A DNA stretch of 64,000 bases from Atherix ibis (Eukaryota > Arthropoda > Insecta > Diptera > Athericidae). The stretch is taken from assembly GCA_958298945.1 (NCBI GenBank), contig OY282606.1, positions 76,371,622 to 76,435,621 on the forward strand, in the 5' to 3' direction. The notes under the pieces are model-generated. The model had not been told where the DNA came from and did no database searches. It saw nothing but the letters and a program-made list of their open reading frames with translations. The position numbers were made by a program, and so were the translations under genes. The first letter of the stretch is position 1. The number at the start of each line of letters is the position of its first letter. Of the stretch, positions 32,281-44,100 are shown one piece after another.

Positions 32281-33225
32281 TCTAGACTATACAAACCAAT
32301 TGTAATGCTTTTCCCTTTTAGTCCTAATTTAATTAGTATTTTATTTTTAAAAAATAAAAATAAAACATTTTGGTTCGCACAATTTTTTTTTTTTAGCATA
32401 AGTAAATTTAAATTTAAATAATTCAAAATTATAAATCATAGCAAAATTGTAAATTTTCATTTAAATACCAAAACTGTATAATTTTCTTTAAAAAAAAATA
32501 ATCAAATTTTGATAAAATTATTGTAATAAGCGCCTTATGGCCCAAGCAGCCGCGTGCACCAACCAGACTACCCAGATTCATTCTGGGACAATCTGTTTTT
32601 ATAAATAAATAAATAAATAAAATTGAAAATTGAACAAAAAATTAATTAACAACTTTTACAAATTGTGATATACATATAATTTTATAAAAAAGGAAAATAA
32701 AGCGTACCACTGACACGTGTACTATGTCTGCCGGTGAAAAAGAGGTAAAGCGGAGCGGGAGAGCTGAGGAACTCAGATGACTGCGGGATACGTAAAATAA
32801 ATATGGAAAGAAATATTTATTTTCTCTTTTCTTAATAAGATGTAATTTTGTTTTAATCTTCTATTTAACTGCCTTCTCCCTTTTTATTTAGTTTAAGTTG
32901 TGAATTCTTTTTTTTCTTTAATTTTTTTTAAGTTGGCATAAATGTAATGCTGATAGGGAAGCAAAAATTGTTTTTTTTTTATTTTACGCTCAATTGTAGA
33001 ATAAGTAATAAAAATAAGTATGATTTTTTTCTTTTTAATTGTTCTTTGCTGTTGTTCTCGCATGGCTGACGATCATTTATGGTAATTCTTTTTTTGTCGA
33101 AGAAACATCCAATATGTATACACTTTTCTTTCAATTTTTTTTTGCACGAGTACTTTGTGTATGTAAAATGGTTTTCTGTGGGTTTTTCTTTTTTTGTTGT
33201 TCTCGAAATAATTTGAAATGAGTAT
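32281..33225. other. LINE 3' UTR and tail, then AT-rich spacer
   Basis: The LINE 3' end carries 'gcagccgcgtgcaccaacca' and then four to five 'taaa' units near 32604-32622. The remainder is T/A-rich with no gene. A block near 32880-32935 ('ctttaattttttttaagttg') recurs at 37300-37321. Confidence 0.6.
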
Positions 33226-34484
33226 ATAAGCTTAAATCCGCTGTTTGGTCTTAGATGGCGTGAGTAACGTAATAAGCGACCATGGACACGCCATACTTTT
33301 TTTATGAGTTTGACAGCTGTCAACATTGATCAGTGCACATTGTGAGCAATTTCGTACAACAAAAAATATTTTCCTTTTGTAATCATGTCTAGTTTTGTGC
33401 CAGAACAAGAGCATATGCGGGAAGCTCTGCTTTTCTGGTTCAATTTGAAGAAATCGGCTGCCGAATCGCATCGAATGCTTATGGAGGCCTATAGTGACAG
33501 TACTTTATCGGAAACAACGTGCCGAGATTGTTTTCTTCAGTGCAAAGACGGCAATTTTGACTTGTGGGACAAGAAGCATTAAAATCGATCTAGGAAGGTT
33601 GATGAACATCAATTGGAGGCTCTTTTGGACGAAGACGATATCCAATCGCAAAAAATGCTCGCGGAGCAATTGGGTGTTACTCAACCAGCCATCTCCATGC
33701 GTCTGCGTGCCATGGGGAAGATTGAAAAGATCGGAAAATGGGTGCCGCATGAATTGAACAATAGACAGATGAAGCGACGCCAAAACACATGCGAAGTCTT
33801 GCTCGCCAGACAAAAAAGAAAGTCTTTCCTGTATCGGATTGTGACAGGCGATGAAGAGTGGATATATTTCGAGAATCCTAAACGCAAGAAATCGTGGGTT
33901 GATCCCGGCCAACCATCAACATCTTCCCCAAGACCGAATCGCTTCGGACGGAAAACGATGCTGTGCGTTTGGTGGGATCAGCAGGGTATTGTCTACTATG
34001 AGATGTTGGAACCTAGTGAAACTGTCAATGCCCACCGCTATCAACAACAACTGATCAAATTGCACCGTGCTCTGCGTGAAAAAAGGACGGATTATCAACC
34101 AAGACATGACAAGCTTATTTTTCTTCACGACAACGCACCATCGCACACGTTAAAAATGGTCCAAAACTACTTGGAGACACTCAACTGAGAGGTGCTACCC
34201 CACCCCGCTTATTCACCAGACCTGGCACCTTCTGACTACCATCGGTTTTCGTCGATGGGCCACGCGCTCGCTGAGCAGCACTTTAATTCTTACGAAGACG
34301 TCCGAAAATGGTTTGCTGAGCGGTTTGCCTCGAAAGAGAGATTTTTTTTTGGCGTGGTATCCACAAATTGCCCGAGAGATGGGAAAAATGTGTATCTAGT
34401 ACTTTGAATAAATTTATTTTTGCTTTCTATGAAAAAACATGTTTTTTTGACTAAAAAACAGCGGATTTAAGCTTATACACCTAG
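33226..34484 (+). mobile_element. Mos1-like mariner, copy 2
   Basis: The left end begins 'tataagcttaaatccgctg' without the outermost bases. The right end is 'gcggatttaagcttatacac'. The transposase is on the plus strand. It is close to the copies at 35903, 46171 and 8154. Confidence 0.88.
33385..34407 (+). pseudogene. Mos1-like transposase with two nonsense codons and a late frameshift
   Basis: A single frame starts [18 protein letters not shown] and is interrupted by TAA at 33580-33582 (after DKKH) and TGA at 34186-34188 (Trp codon before [18 protein letters not shown]). The D,D34D residues are present: [20 protein letters not shown] and SPDLAPSDYH. After FASKE a T-run shifts the frame, so the last ~25 residues differ. 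The TAA is shared with the copy at 35903, which points to common descent after the mutation. Confidence 0.88.
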
Positions 34485-34699
34485 TTAATAAACTTAAACA
34501 TTAAATAAATAAAAATTACTTAGTTAGGTGAAATAAATAACAAATTTTAAGAATTGAAAGAAATGTAACTTTAAAATTGAAATAAATAAAAATAACGGGA
34601 TTCTCGGAAATTTAAATCAATTTTTATAATTAATTTAAGAAGAAAATAATTTTGTTGGCATAATTTATTAATATTGACTTTTTTAAAAATAAATTTTTA

Positions 34700-35160
34700 T
34701 ACTGAATTTAAATAAACTTGATATTTTTATTCAAGGTTCCTCCTTCTCACAGATATTCGGTTAATAAAACAGCTCTAATAAACTGTGAGAGCATCGTCGT
34801 TGGCACATAAAGGGGCAGTCCATCTATATTTTAGCCACGGAGTGCCACAAGGCGGTTGTGGCACGGAAGGGAGAGCATTTCCATCTAAGGCTATCCCAAG
34901 TAAGTCGTCGGTCGGCTTCACCCATTTTTTCTTCTTTTTCTTTTATTTTTTTAGTTTAACTTTGGGGCTCTTCCTTTCTTTTTTTTTTATTTTTTTTTTT
35001 CCTCTTAGAGAAATATTTTTTCTTCCATTTATCATCTTTGCAACTTTTTACTTTCCCTTTCATTCCCAATTCCCTGGTTTTTTTTTACATTTTGTCCCTT
35101 TCACTTCTTTTTCCTTTATTATATTTTTTTTCCTCATTTACTCTCTCATGGAGAACTTAA
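34700..35160 (+). repeat. Repeat X, copy 1 (possible LINE leader)
   Basis: It opens 'cttgatatttttattcaagg' and contains 'ccatctatattttagccacg' and a long T/C-rich tract with 'ttggggctctt'. The same order recurs at 36992-37321. The T/C-rich leader before 'ctctctcatggagaac' resembles the outer LINE leader at 28500-28704, so it may be a LINE 5' UTR. This is not proven. Confidence 0.6.
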
Positions 35161-35639
35161 CACCCTAATTTCGTATCCCCCCATACAATCTGCCCATAAG
35201 CTAGCATCAAACATACTGCTGAAACATGTGCTCTCTGAGTATGGTTGTCATTGGCCATACTCTTGTTGTACTTAGCGCTCAAAAAACATGTATTTTTATG
35301 AAAATTTTAATACCTTCCCATTCCTACTCAACACGCAAAGGGGTAATAAATGTATTTTACTTTTTTTCAAAACCATAACAAAGTCGGCACTAATAATTGT
35401 CTTATCAAGTGTAGCTATTATAAATACGAAAGGAAAATCCCTTTTAAGCGACAATGAAATTTTTATTAATTTTATTTAATTTAATTATTATTTAAACATA
35501 AAAAACAGAATTAACTAACTATTAGATACAAATCCTTTATGTAAACTTATCAGTTCACATCTAAGCCCACTAATAAAGTTAATACACTGCACTGCACAAT
35601 GTAGTCACACTACAATTAATGACACATTGCACTACCAAT
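35161..35639. other. AT-rich spacer, no gene seen
   Basis: No TE domain or host gene is recognisable. It ends at the breakpoint where a duplicated Jockey fragment begins. Confidence 0.4.
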
Positions 35640-35902
35640 GGTATATGATACCACATCTACCCTGAATATAGACGATATTAGCGGGTGTTCAAAATTCACA
35701 GATACTTCAAAATATCGTTGTGAGAGGTATGATTATCTTGTCAAGAGTAGGGAAGAAACATTTTCTCCGGAGTGCAAGACATGGTCAAATGCGTGCGATA
35801 TGTCGAAAAATACACCTGGCCAGTACTCTTTGCTATCGAAAGACGTAGCAATATAATCTGTGACGCAGTGGGTTTGTTGGATATTGGATTTTTTCTGCTC
35901 TA
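35640..35902 (-). mobile_element. Jockey-like LINE RT fragment, duplicated at 45908
   Basis: Minus-strand reading gives [11 protein letters not shown] (RT motif A) and [13 protein letters not shown]. This 260-bp segment is nearly identical to 45908-46170, and in both places a Mos1-like mariner begins at the same base of the LINE. Confidence 0.8.
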
Positions 35903-36072
35903 CCAGGGGTATAAGCTTAAATCCTCTATTTGGTCATAGATGGCGTGAGTGAGCGTATTAAGCTACCATGAACACGCCATACTTTTTTTTATGAGTTTGG
36001 CACTGTCAACATTAATCAGTGCACATTGTCAGCAATTACGTACAACAACATACATTTTTCCTTTTGTAATCA

Positions 36073-36990
36073 TGTCTAGTTTTTTGCCAAAACAAGGGCA
36101 TATGCGGGAAGCTCGGCTTTTCTGCTTTAATTTGAATAAATCGGCTGCCGAATCGCATCGAATGGTTATGGAGGCCTATGGTGATATTGCTTTATCGTAA
36201 ACAACGTGCCGAGATTGGTTTCGTCAGTGCAAAGACGGCAATTTTGACTTGTGGGACAAGAAGCATTAAAATCGATCTAGGAAGGTTGATGAACATCAAT
36301 TGGAGGCTCTTTTGGACGAAGACGATATCCAATCGCAAAAAATGCTCGCGGAGCAATTGGGTGTTACTCAACCAGCCATTTCCATGCGTCTGCGTGCCAT
36401 GGGGAAGATTGAAAAGATCGGAAAATGGGTCCCGCATGAATTGAACAATAGACAGATGAAGCGACGCCAAAACACATGCGAAGTCTTGCTCGCCAGACAA
36501 AAAAGAAAGTCTTTCCTGTATCGGATTGTGACAGGCGATGAAAAGTGGATATATTTTGAGAATCTTAAACGCAAGAAATCGTGGGTTGATCCCGGCCAAC
36601 CATCAACATCTTCCCCAAGACCAAATCGCTTCGGACGGAAAACGATGCTGTGCGTTTGTTGGGACCAACAGGTTATTGTCTACTATGAGATGTTGGAACC
36701 TAGTGAGACTGTCAATGCCCACCGCTATCACCAACAACTAATCAAATTGCACCGTGCTCTGCGTGAAAAAAGGACGGATTATCAACCAAGACATGACAAG
36801 CTGATTTTCCTTCACGACAACGCACCATCGCACACGTTAAAAATGGTCCGAAACTACTTGGAGACACTTAACTGGGAGGTGCTACCCCACCCCGCTTATT
36901 CACCAGACCTGGCACCTTCTGTTTTTCCGAAAAAATCGACCGGTTTTCGTCGATGGGCCACGCGCTCGCTGAGCAGCACTTTAATTCTAT
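36073..36990 (+). pseudogene. Mos1-like transposase, copy 3
   Basis: Starts MSSFLPKQGHMREARLFC. TAA at about 36197 (from a Glu codon) and TAA after DKKH (shared with copy 2) interrupt it. The catalytic core follows in frame: [35 protein letters not shown]. The protein is then lost at the repeat-X junction. Confidence 0.85.
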
Positions 36991-36991
36991 A

Positions 36992-37321
36992 ATGAATTTA
37001 AATTAACTTGATATTTTTATTCAAGGTTCCTTCTCCTCGCATGTATGCGGTTGCCCTCTTATGGACTGAAAGGGACAGTCCATCTATATTTTAGCCACGG
37101 CGTGCTATAAGGCGGTTTTGGCAGGCCAGGGAGAGCATTTCCATCTCAGACTCTCCTAAGCAGGTCGTCGATCGGCTTCATTATTTTTTAGGTTAAATTT
37201 GGGGCTCTTCTATTCTTTTATTTTTATTTTTTTCCTCTTAGAGAAATAATTTTTGTTTTGTTTTTGGATTTATTTATTTTAAATTGTGAATTTTTTTCTT
37301 CTTTAATTTTTTTTAAGTTGA
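36992..37321 (+). repeat. Repeat X, copy 2, inside a mariner
   Basis: It contains 'cttgatatttttattcaagg', 'ccatctatattttagccacg' and 'ttggggctctt' as in 34700-35160. It ends with 'ctttaattttttttaagttg', the block found at 32915-32935. The shared blocks therefore flank mariner copy 2 in the opposite order. Confidence 0.7.
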
Positions 37322-37481
37322 ATAAATTGTTTTTGCTTTCTATGAAAAAACAAGTGTTTTTTGACTAAAAACAGCGGATTTAAACTTATACACCTGGTAC
37401 ACAAATATAGATTATATATTATTTATTTGACAGGTTTTCATTTTTCTACATTTTGTACAATTTTTTTTTAACACATACATG

Positions 37482-37486
<5 letters not shown>

Positions 37487-37515
<29 letters not shown>
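37487..37515. repeat. Poly-T tract (about 30 nt)
   Basis: An uninterrupted T run is followed by 'atacacacatagtcatgaga'. It could be the poly-A tail of a minus-strand retroelement, but no element body is recognisable to its right. Confidence 0.6.
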
Positions 37516-37517
<2 letters not shown>

Positions 37518-37519
37518 CA

Positions 37520-40500
37520 CACATAGTCATGAGAACACAGTCGCTCCTATGGAGCACATAGCGGCACCAGAAAACTCCGTTAACTCTCCTCTATATAATC
37601 AATATAGATTATACAAAAAATAAAATCGAGAAAATTTAAGTAAAACATGGATTACGAACAAATATATTTATTATTCACAATAAAATATTTTTGAATAGTT
37701 TTATTTACAATGGAATATCGTTTGACGAGAGAAAAATATCAATGAACATTGTAAATCGGTCTCTCACTTAATTATCCTTAATACATATCTACTCGTACAA
37801 TGTAATAATACAAGCAAAAATTTTAAACAGAATGGCATTTTTTATGCAATAATAATAAAAATGAATTGTTTCTTCAATGATAACTAACTAACAATATAAA
37901 AATGCACTTACATACACGAGTATGCTTTAATATTATGTAAATAGATTTTTTTTTAAATAATAACAATAATTCATAGTTAAATTTAAACAAAATATTATCT
38001 AAAAAATAATGATATTAACCTGTTTCCTGCCAAACTGTTTATGACTTGACATCATTTCTTTAATGAATTGTACACGCTGAATTTTTAAAAACAAAACAAA
38101 AAACTACATAAACTATGAAATAAACGACGTTTTTTGGTAATTATCAATATGCAAATCAATAAAATACATCACAAACGGTGAAGTTAATATATAATAACAA
38201 GAAGTAAACGTGCATCAAAATTAGTAGACATCATGGCAGAGAACGTGTTAAAATAAACATGAAATTATTAGAAGAAAAACTATAAAAAATATTCTATTAT
38301 AATTAATTTTTAAAATTATGAATGCAATTTTTATATCCTACTCCTGATTTTTATTGTAAAATTTACCTATAATATATAGTATAAAGATAATGGAAAAATA
38401 TTGCAATATTTACAATTTTATCTTAAATATTAGTTTATTTATTAATTTTTTTTTTTAATATACCTAAACTTTTTATGTACAAGATTTATTTTAATTTATA
38501 CTTTTTACTTCATTACTCATGTACCTATAATGAATTAATAAAAATCTGGGAATGATTTATTTGCTTTTTAAAGTAATTATTAATATTTATACAAATTTAC
38601 TTTTATTCATATTCTTTTTTAGACTATCAAGTAATAATTTTAGAAGAAAATAATCAAATTTAAGGTAAAATATTTTTTTTTTTCATTTTATTACATTTTT
38701 ATGCCTAGTCGAGAATTTTACATTTGATTTATGATAATAAAATTTTTTGAAAAGAAAACTTTTTATATTAAATATCTAAAAACTATTGAATACGGACAGA
38801 TAATTGCTTAATATAAAAGAAAATCATACATTTTTTCATTATTAATAATAAAATAATATGTTTATAAAAGGAAAAATGTTGAAAAATTATAATAATATAA
38901 AAAATATACTATTTCTAAACCTGTCAATATATTTTTAATCGAACAAATTATAAATCACCATTTTATTTAAGAAAAGAAGAAAATAAAAAAAGAAATTTTA
39001 CTATTTGCTATTTATACTATTCGCAATATGTCAACATTACACAATTGGCAAAAATCAAAAACGAATATGTTCTTGCAGCAGACTCACTGTCAGTGCGAAT
39101 AGCATATCATCTACAAAACTTGGTTTACTAACAAAATACTATCGCAGACAACATTGTAATGTACCATTCAGTGATAATTATGTTTCTATATTATGATGGT
39201 TTAATAGAAATTAACAGGAGAGAAATAGGATACGCCAATGTGCTAACCAGCCTTCTAAAAGCCATTAAGCAATAATAGCCACTGACTGTAATAGTATGAT
39301 TGTCTGAGCTCTATTAAAGCAACAAACTTTAATTTATGAATAAATTATTTATATAAAGGCCAGGACCACTATGAAAAAATAGTCTTCACGCAACAAAGAC
39401 CATTTTTCACAGTGTAATACAACCTCAAAATTTTTTTCAACTAATTCTATATTATTTTTAATAATTGCCTCACGCATACAGCTTTTAGCATTTTTGAATT
39501 TATTATCAAATATCATAGAGTTGTTGAATTTAACATCAAAAAACGAAAAAAATATATTGTATTACCAACAGGCTAATATAATATTAAGCAGATCCTTGCT
39601 CGTATAAAAAAGAATAACAATTAATGGAAAAATATTACAAAAAAAGGACAAATCATAATTAAAACAAAACGAATTTTTTTTTATATTAGTCATAATTGGC
39701 AAAACTAGTCAATAGTCGAATAAATAGTATTTATACTCACATACGAGAGTGTAAGAGTTGAATCTATAACTACATTGTTAATTCTCTTTTGTTTCTATAC
39801 CTATCTGTGCTTGAGCATATTTCATTAAATTTATACACTAAAGTCAAAAAAAATGATAAAGAATACAGCCAAAAAAATTACTTCCTAATAGTTAAGTAAC
39901 AGTTATAAAAATTTAATGAGTTATTAAAATAATAACAAAAGAAAATATTAATAACAATTAACATAAATTACATAATTAATTTAATAAATAATAAATGTAG
40001 AGCATCGTTTCAAATAGATAATTTTTACGTTGTAAAAATTTCACAAAACTACGAGTGTCAACAATTTTTATACAAAAATTCTCCCTAATAACAAATAAAA
40101 CGTTTTATGTGCATATCAAATTAAAAAAAATTTAAAAACTTTTAGAATAAAAAAAATCCATTAATATATTCCTAACATACTATAATTTTTATTTTCTAAT
40201 TTTCATAACGAGAAATATTCAAAAATAACAAAACAATTCCTTTTATAAACTTTATACGTTTTGAAAATAATTAGTTTTATTGACAAATGTCTGCTTGCGT
40301 GTAAGAGATTATTTATATATTTTCACTCAATTTTATTCGTATAACAATCTACCTTCTACTTCTCTGTTTTAGTCTAATTAAAAATAAGAAATTATTATTA
40401 TTTTAGAATGTTAACTAAAAATTGCTTTGAAAAATTAAATCCTGATCTATTAATTATTTATTTTCATTATTATTATTTATTATTTTGTAAGAAATAAAGA

Positions 40501-40703
40501 AAAACAAATAAAATAAAATCTTTTTTTTTACTTTGGATCAAGAAAAAAAATTCCAATTTACTTGAAGACATATTAAAATTGTATTACTATAATAAATAGT
40601 ATTATGAAACAAAACTAATTAAATTGGTCGACAAATCGAATTTGTTATCTAATATTTTTATGAATTAATTAATTTCTAAAAGTAATTGTTATTTAATTTA
40701 TAT
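37520..40703. other. AT-rich region downstream of SMSr, no gene seen
   Basis: About 3.2 kb with very high A+T and no recognisable coding or TE termini. The part next to 40704 is presumably the SMSr 3' UTR (minus strand). One 63-codon plus frame at 39005-39196 has no domain. Confidence 0.5.
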
Positions 40704-41189
40704 TTAATCAGATTTTTTGTCTTTTATTAGATCGATTTCAGTCTTAACAACATTACTTATTTGGGCAATTTTTATATTATCATCTGTATAACCATTTCCT
40801 AAATCGTTAATATTTCGTTTTGAACTATCATCTTCGATTGATTTATTATTTTCACTTAAATTATTTGTTTTTAAATTTGTTAACATGGAATTGAGGGAAT
40901 TTTGTGGCGTTTGGAGAGGAAGTGTATTAACCGCCTGTGCAGTGGCATTTGTCATTGACTGTCGTAGCTGATTCTTTGGCAATGGATTCATTTGATATGA
41001 TGTTATCCAATATCGTCTAGCTGTTAACATAAATGAATCCTTAATATAAACAATAAATTTAAATATATTTGAAAAAATTGCATCGACGGTGTCGTATTCA
41101 TTTGGGATAATCCCATCTACAGAACTTTCGAAATAGCTGAACATTGGAAACCATATCCTTGTCCGATTTGAATCGTGTGACATTAACGC
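40704..41189 (-). CDS. SMSr: SMSr exon 5, C-terminal tail
   Basis: It starts [20 protein letters not shown], the conserved post-membrane block, and continues for about 130 residues beyond NEYDTVD, rich in Asn, Gln, Ser and Lys. The tail is longer than in mammals. Confidence 0.92.
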   Translation of the reverse strand, partial: ALMSHDSNRTRIWFPMFSYFESSVDGIIPNEYDTVDAIFSNIFKFIVYIKDSFMLTARRYWITSYQMNPLPKNQLRQSMTNATAQAVNTLPLQTPQNSLNSMLTNLKTNNLSENNKSIEDDSSKRNINDLGNGYTDDNIKIAQISNVVKTEIDLIKDKKSD

Positions 41190-44100
41190 CTGTAATATGA
41201 ACAAAAGACGATAAATAATTATAAATACAAACATTTATATTTACAAAACAGCAAGTTTTTGCTTTGTGTCATACCTGATTATTGGCTAATGTGTGATAAT
41301 ATAAAAACAATCGAGACGAAATATAAAACGCAACAAATACATCAATCGAATAGTGTTCGTGAGCAGCCAAAATGAAAAAAATTCCGAACATATTTAGTAG
41401 CCATGTTAATGTATGTAGAAAATACAAATTACGTGGTGTATCTAAGTTAAGAGATTAAAAGAAATTTATTTCAAATTAATAATAATAATAATAATCACTA
41501 AATACAATAAATATGAATATCACATCAAATAATATTCATGGCACATGTCCTAATGTAGGTCTCTTTCAGACATGGACCACAGATCAGATTTAATTAAAAA
41601 TATATAAATTGTTCAATTTCCAAAGCTTTCAAAATTGGAATAACATTTCTGTAAATTTTATAACTTTTTATCTCCACAATTACTGATTATTTCGAACCTA
41701 ATCTGATAAGTTGAAAATTAAAACTCATTTGATTTGTACTTTGACCAAAACAAAATATAAATGTATTAGTACCAGTGAAAAATAATAATAATAAAAATAC
41801 TTACATTCAGTAATGAAAAAATTCAAAAGTGTCAAAGCTACTGTATGGCCACTAAACATGTAATCGCCACATGTGCGAACACCTTGAATCGACATCCCCA
41901 AACCACTCCATATCGTATATGCACGTGATACTTTCAATATAAAAGCTTCATTAACTGTTAAGCTGTAAATTATCAAAAATAAATAATAATAATAATAATA
42001 AAATTCACTGTAAATTTGAGTAAAAAATGAGAACTTAAAGGAATTTTTGATAAACATTAAAGTTGGTTTTATTCTCTGGTAAAGCACTAAAGCTAAAATA
42101 ATTTTGAGTATCCTCATTTTGATTTGACACATCGCGCGTGTAAAAAGTTTTAGCAGGAATAAAGGAAGAGCTGTCAGTGTACTTTATTCTAAAATAGCTA
42201 TTGATTGTAATAATTTGGGAAAACTAAGTAAGTCAGGGTATTCCCCATTCCGACTGAACGATTGAAAAAAAGAATAATTTTATTTTAGTGTGCGTCCGAA
42301 AAGTGGATTTAGGGTACATTCTTGGCGAAACGAGTATTACGGTGAAATAATTGAAGGGATAGAATCTTCTTCTCTTTGAGCGCCTGCCAGCCCGTACATG
42401 GGAATTATATTTCAGATTGGCGTCAATATGAGGTCTGTTCAAAAGGATCGCGAATTTTGAATTTCCGCGGGTTACGTATATTCGATTTTAGTTTTTTTGT
42501 GGCGTTATGTTGGTACTTATGTCTCTCACTTATGCCGACAAGTTCGGCCATTTTGAATGTTCAGTTAATTTTTGACAGCTGCTCGCTTGCACGTGTTTTA
42601 GCTCGTCTTCGATTTTTGCTCAATTTCGACCAAAAATAGCATCGCATTAACATTGCTAAGGAGCTGTTGGACTCTGTCCGCGACGACCCAAATTTGCTCC
42701 AGAAGGTCATAACTGGTGACGAATCATGGGTTTATGATTCAAGACCGAAAAAAACTCCAAGTTTGGTCCAATGTAAAGGTTTTGCTTACAGTTTTCTTCG
42801 ATTGCAGGGACATGGTGCATCATGAGTTTTTGCGACAGGGTAGAACGGTCAATAAGGAATATTACCTGCAAGTTATGCGCAACTTGCGCGAAGCAATCCG
42901 CCAGAAACGCCCGGATTTGTGGAAGAACAAAAATTGACTTTTGGCCAAAAACAACATACTAATAATGCCGCAGCCACTGTATTCCCCAGATCTGGCCCCC
43001 TGTGACTTTTTCTTGTTCCCGAAACTGAAGAGCCCCACGAAAGGACGACGCTACGCTACAATTGAGGAGATAAAGACGGCATCGAAGGAGGACCAGAACA
43101 AGATCACAAAAAATGATTTTTTTAAGTGCTTCGAGGATTGGAAAAAACGTTGGCACAACTGTATAATATCTGGTGGGGATTACTTTGAAGGGGACAAAAT
43201 AGATATTCATGAACAAATAAATAATTTTTGAAAAAACAAAATTCGTGATACTTTTTGAACAGACCTCGTATATACCTTGTATATGTGTATATTGGCTAGA
43301 TCAGATAGAGTGAAAAAAAATTTCCATCGCTTAAGAAAACCTAAACATTTTGGAGCATTTTTGGTAATATTATGGTAAATATGTGGTCATTCCAACGGAG
43401 ATTGTTATTAATACACATGCCAAGAATGGAAAGTTTTTCGATTTCACTTATGCGAGTGTCATTCATGGATAATGCCCAAAGATTTCGGTTTCACTTTATA
43501 GACCGGAGACTGCTCTATATTTTGGAAGTATTAAATTCCAGTCTGTTCTTCGAGTTAAATACTATCGATATCGGAATTTAATTAGTTTAACATACGCTGA
43601 CGTTCTATCTCCATAGCCGAAGAGCAATAACGTGATTCCAGGAAAAGAGTACTGTCATCAACGAAACAGTGGATTGAATTAGAAGTAACAGATAAGAGAT
43701 CATTTATAAAGATAAGAAAAAGAATTGGACATAGAACTGAACCGTGCAGAACAACAGATTTATATCGTGCAGACTTGCAGCCATCCAAAACAACTTTTAT
43801 TGAACGGTTCGAGAGGTAGCTTCTAATCCATTTGACGAGGCAATTTCTAGTAAAGAGTTTGATACCCAACATTTTCAAATGCCTTTGCAATATCAAGAGC
43901 AACAAGAGCAACAAAATGAGTTCCACTTTTCTGCTACATATGGCATCAAACACAAGTGTATCTATTGCTACGGTAATTATATTGACAATCACTGAGGAGT
44001 TTCCTTGATTCAAGATATTTCATTAGCTGATAATTTACCAGCGCTGCCATAACCTTAAAAAAAAGAAATGTCAATGCAATGGGTCATTAATTTATTTATG

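Larger units (their letters stand above)
22852..32622 (+). mobile_element. Outer LINE (I-like, ORF1 plus ORF2 with RNase H), split by a mariner
   Basis: The left part holds leader and ORF1 (stop at 24359-24361), followed by the mariner (24386-28497). The right part holds ORF2 (from 28705), a 3' UTR and a terminal (taaa) tail ending near 32622. Removing the mariner gives about 5.6 kb, a normal size for such an element. EN, RT, RNase H and a C-terminal Cys/His region are all recognisable but frame-broken. The 5' boundary after the copia LTR is not certain. Confidence 0.85.
35903..37397 (+). mobile_element. Mos1-like mariner, copy 3, with internal replacement
   Basis: Ends 'ccaggggtataagcttaa' and 'aaacttatacacctgg' are flanked by TA (35901-35902, 37398-37399). 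From about 36992 to 37321 the mariner sequence is replaced by a repeat-X segment. Mariner sequence resumes with 'aataaattgtttttgctttc'. Confidence 0.88.

Noticed and set aside
34785..35168. 127-codon Phe-rich frame as a membrane protein
   Set aside because: Produced by a long T/C-rich tract of repeat X; no conserved motif.
36192..36599. 135-codon frames antisense to the Mos1-like transposases (also at 8736, 33505, 46461)
   Set aside because: They mirror the conserved transposase codons on the other strand and appear in each copy only for that reason.
37487..37515. Poly-T run as the tail of a minus-strand processed retrocopy
   Set aside because: No recognisable gene or element body adjoins it and no target duplication was found.
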